DNA from: JAMXLO01 sp963812505
GTDB taxonomy: Bacteria; Pseudomonadota; Alphaproteobacteria; Acetobacterales; Acetobacteraceae
Assembly (NCBI GenBank): GCA_963812505.1
Contig: CAWEVM010000004.1
Span: 30,418-94,417, forward strand
Direction: 5' to 3'
Length of the DNA stretch: 64,000 nucleotides
The notes below the pieces were generated by a model that saw only the letters and a program-made list of their open reading frames with translations, was not told the DNA's origin and made no database searches. The first letter of the stretch is position 1, and each line of letters begins with the position of its first letter. Below are positions 61,772-64,000 of this stretch, piece after piece. Position numbers and translations under genes: made by a program.

Positions 61772-63103
61772 TCAACACTCCGCTGACAGCACTTTCGATG
61801 AACGTTGCATACTCTGTCTCGTCTGGCCAGTGCCCGAATGCCGCCTTGCAGGCGATATTGTGGCGCGGCGGCTTACCAGCAGAGCGGCTGCAAGTTGCAG
61901 CCCGATGCACACGCCCAGCACGGCCCCATACCCGCCTGACAGATCGTGGACCACTCCAAGCACCGGCGGCATCAATGAATACGTAATTTGTCCGATCGCT
62001 GTGGACAACCCAAGCACCGCGCCGAATGCCATCGGGCTGAACTCGTGCTGGATGATCACAGACGGCAGTATCACGACGTTGCCAATACCCAACCCGAATA
62101 TGGTGCTGCTCAGGTAGAGTGCCGCTGGATAGGTCGGGAAGGCGATCATCAATCCCAGTGCCCCGGCTTGACTGGCGAAGATTGCGACGCTGACTTTCCG
62201 CTGAGGCAGCCGGTCGATCACCAGACCAAGCCCGAACCGGCCCACTACTCCCGCAACGCTTGTGCAGACCAGTGCGAGCGACGTCCCACTCGTGCCGAGT
62301 AATGGCAAGAGGTAGCTCACCTGAAATACGATCGTCCCAACTTGTGCTGATAGTGCCAGCGCGAATGGCGCAGCGACCGACCAGAACTGCGCATCCCGCA
62401 ACGCCTCGTGGCGGCTGGTGATCGCGGGCGGCCTGGGCCCAACTGTGGCGGCCACCATTGACCACGGCGGCCCTCGATCGGCCTGCCACCGGATGCCGAT
62501 CCAGATCAAAGGCACTATCACCGCCAACAGGCTCAGCACTACCTCGGGCACGGCAGTGCCCAAGCCGTGGCGCTGGCTCAGAGTTAACAGCAGGGGTGCG
62601 ACGGCAAACCCCCCGACGCTCGCCCCGGTCAATGCGAGACTGAGCGCAAGGCCGCGTCGGAACTCGAACCAACACGCCAAGGTTGTTGAGATTGCAGTGG
62701 AACTCACCCCCGCCCAGCCAAAGCCCATGACGACATTGCATGGATAGAGCTGCCATGGGTCCGCCGCATGGCTGAGGCCGATCGCACCGGCTCCCAGGAG
62801 AATGGCGCCACCGGACAAGACGACACGGGCGCCAAGGCGCTCGATCGCCCAGCCGACCCACGGCAGCAACCCAGCCCCGATGACGAATGAGACAGTCGTG
62901 GCACCGCCGATGGTGCCGGCCGACCAACCGTGCGTGCGCTGTAATTCGGCGAGATACACGGGCTGCCCGTAGGAGACAAAACCCCAGGCGAACACGGCTG
63001 TTGCGAAGCAGGCAAACACAACTGGCCACCCAGTCCGGAACTCCTCGTCGATCGGGCGTGCGGCCATCATCCTGGTCACCGATCTCGGAATAGATGCCGG
63101 CAC
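61772..63103 (-). CDS. MFS transporter
   Basis: 443 residues, 12 membrane segments in two halves. FVSYGQPVYLAELQRTHGWSAGTIGGATTVSFVIGAGLLPWVGWAIERLGARVVL contains the GxxxDRxG-like loop, repeated as GRFGLGLVIDRLPQRKVSVA; FEFRRGLALSLALTGASVGGFAVAPLL is motif C-like. Resembles monocarboxylate/oxalate-type MFS carriers. Start Met1 at 63103; Met12/13 are possible. Downstream end is 60 bases from the 107-residue gene. Confidence 0.88.
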   Translation of the reverse strand: MPASIPRSVTRMMAARPIDEEFRTGWPVVFACFATAVFAWGFVSYGQPVYLAELQRTHGWSAGTIGGATTVSFVIGAGLLPWVGWAIERLGARVVLSGGAILLGAGAIGLSHAADPWQLYPCNVVMGFGWAGVSSTAISTTLACWFEFRRGLALSLALTGASVGGFAVAPLLLTLSQRHGLGTAVPEVVLSLLAVIVPLIWIGIRWQADRGPPWSMVAATVGPRPPAITSRHEALRDAQFWSVAAPFALALSAQVGTIVFQVSYLLPLLGTSGTSLALVCTSVAGVVGRFGLGLVIDRLPQRKVSVAIFASQAGALGLMIAFPTYPAALYLSSTIFGLGIGNVVILPSVIIQHEFSPMAFGAVLGLSTAIGQITYSLMPPVLGVVHDLSGGYGAVLGVCIGLQLAAALLVSRRATISPARRHSGTGQTRQSMQRSSKVLSAEC

Positions 63104-63468
63104 GCCCGATGGGCTGGCCTAAGTGATTCGCCCGTCGCCCCCGCTTGGGCGGGAAGCGTCATCTGTGTCGATTCCATCCTCATCCTCCCATGGACGACGG
63201 AGCCGAATTGGAACAGCGAAGGCTGAACTCATCGTCAACTACCCGTTAAATTGCCTAGGCAGTTCACTTCTGATTGCAATTTCGTGTTGGGTCGCCCTCC
63301 CCTATCCATCCGCATTAGCGTTGGCCTGTTCGTCTCCGTGCCGCCGCGCTGGGGCGGTAGATACGCGCCGAATGCTGGAAAGGAAGAGAGTGGGATCCGT
63401 CCCTATTGCGGGAAAGGCTTGGTCGCGGCTTGTGCACCCGGTGCAGTGGCGGCTGCATCAGTGACAGG
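63104..63468. other. Intergenic region, nothing recognised
   Basis: 365 bp between the MFS start and the end of the coiled-coil gene. No RNA gene, promoter or repeat was identified with confidence. Confidence 0.4.
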
Positions 63469-64000
63469 CTACCGGTATTTCTCCGGCCACCCTGGCGACC
63501 ACCATTCCACGATCGCCGAATCGTCTGGGGCAACATCCTGCCGGGCGACCTTCGGAGGCCGACCACGACGTCGTGGCGGCTGATGATCGGTGGGAAGCGG
63601 TGCAGAAGGTGGCAGCGCAGCTTTGACCGCTGTCCTTTGCCGTAGTCGTTGTTCCGGAGTCTGCCTGGCGACGGCCGCTTCGTCGCGCTCGCGTTCTGCC
63701 CGAGCACGCAGCGCACGCTCGGCTGCCAACTCTTCCTGAACAACAATGAGTGCTTCCTCGACCTTCTGCCGCTCGGCATCGGCTTGCTGCGTCACTTCGT
63801 CCTTTGCAAGACGCTCATGGCCAAGTTTTGTCTCAAGGTCGTGGATCGTGTTGCGCGCCTCTGCCAGCAACCGCTCGGCTTCCTCGCGCGCAGCGGTCTG
63901 CTGCCGAAGGGCTTGCCGGGCGGCGTCCAGTTGCTGAAGGCGGGAGCCGCTATCGCCATGAACGATAGTGACGGGAACGTCGCCGTCGCGCACAAATTGA
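63469..64000 (-). CDS. Coiled-coil protein with AT-hook-like tail, 5' end cut by window
   Basis: The frame is open to the window edge (a GTG at 63993 is possible but the frame continues). About 110 residues are heptad coiled coil (LDAARQALRQQTAAREEAERLLAEARNTIHDLETKL ... RALRARAERERDEAAVARQ), then PPRRRGRPPKV, an AT-hook-like DNA-binding patch, and an aromatic end EWWSPGWPEKYR. Likely DNA-associated; similar proteins occur in accessory regions. Function unknown. Confidence 0.65.
   Translation of the reverse strand, partial: QFVRDGDVPVTIVHGDSGSRLQQLDAARQALRQQTAAREEAERLLAEARNTIHDLETKLGHERLAKDEVTQQADAERQKVEEALIVVQEELAAERALRARAERERDEAAVARQTPEQRLRQRTAVKAALPPSAPLPTDHQPPRRRGRPPKVARQDVAPDDSAIVEWWSPGWPEKYR

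Overview
The window is GC-rich alphaproteobacterial DNA. The minus-strand block rplU-rpmA-obgE-proB-proA-nadD-rsfS (37.3-42.9 kb), a class II DAHP synthase, a sorbosone-dehydrogenase/cytochrome c fusion and many sugar-acid type catabolic genes fit Rhodospirillales, most likely Acetobacteraceae; the family is inferred from gene content, not from a search.

Layout. 0-4.7 kb: a cut-off nitroreductase, then a minus-strand operon EamA permease - alpha/beta hydrolase - aconitase X large and small subunits, with a divergent DUF1028 gene. 4.7-6.5 kb: class II DAHP synthase preceded by a complete attenuator (promoter, 21-codon leader peptide with Phe-Trp-Tyr-Arg-Trp-Tyr, mutually exclusive hairpins) and a 33-residue coupled small ORF. 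6.5-14.7 kb: msrB, a FAH-family hydrolase, the operon hyuA-hyuB-CDGSH-enolase superfamily, and a BT1-type MFS carrier. 15.0-19.4 kb: operon alpha/beta hydrolase - GT2/methyltransferase fusion - winged-helix/FHA regulator. 19.6-26.7 kb: tandem luciferase-like oxidoreductases, an SRPBCC/ArsR pair with a visible operator, a CDF-type transporter, enoyl-CoA hydratase, MmgE/PrpD, PRC-barrel, and a third luciferase-like enzyme. 27.0-37.2 kb: a 1,098-residue RTX protein, a sugar ABC importer without its ATPase, a RES-Xre toxin-antitoxin pair, a GT9 glycosyltransferase, and the sorbosone dehydrogenase fusion.

43.2-54.1 kb holds a nine-gene plus-strand catabolic cluster: aldo/keto reductase, ThDP enzyme, complete ABC importer, HpaB-type flavin monooxygenase, enolase-superfamily enzyme and D-2-hydroxyacid dehydrogenase. 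Opposite it lies a minus-strand operon of a His-rich 85-residue protein, a GNAT acetyltransferase and a TPR/ATP-grasp ligase-like protein.

57.1-61.8 kb is accessory DNA. A chemotaxis receptor gene is cut off, a tyrosine integrase ends inside a 45-bp copy of the 3' half of tRNA-Lys(UUU), and about 3 kb of lower-GC DNA with small orphan genes follows. An MFS transporter and a coiled-coil protein cut by the window edge close the window.

Five genes (two luciferase-like/SRPBCC genes, the second solute-binding protein, the HpaB homologue, and probably the FHA gene) can be restored by deleting single bases, always an extra base. This points to residual insertion errors in the assembly, or to recent decay; such genes are marked and their frameshift positions given. 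No rRNA gene, intact tRNA gene, CRISPR array or transposase was seen.
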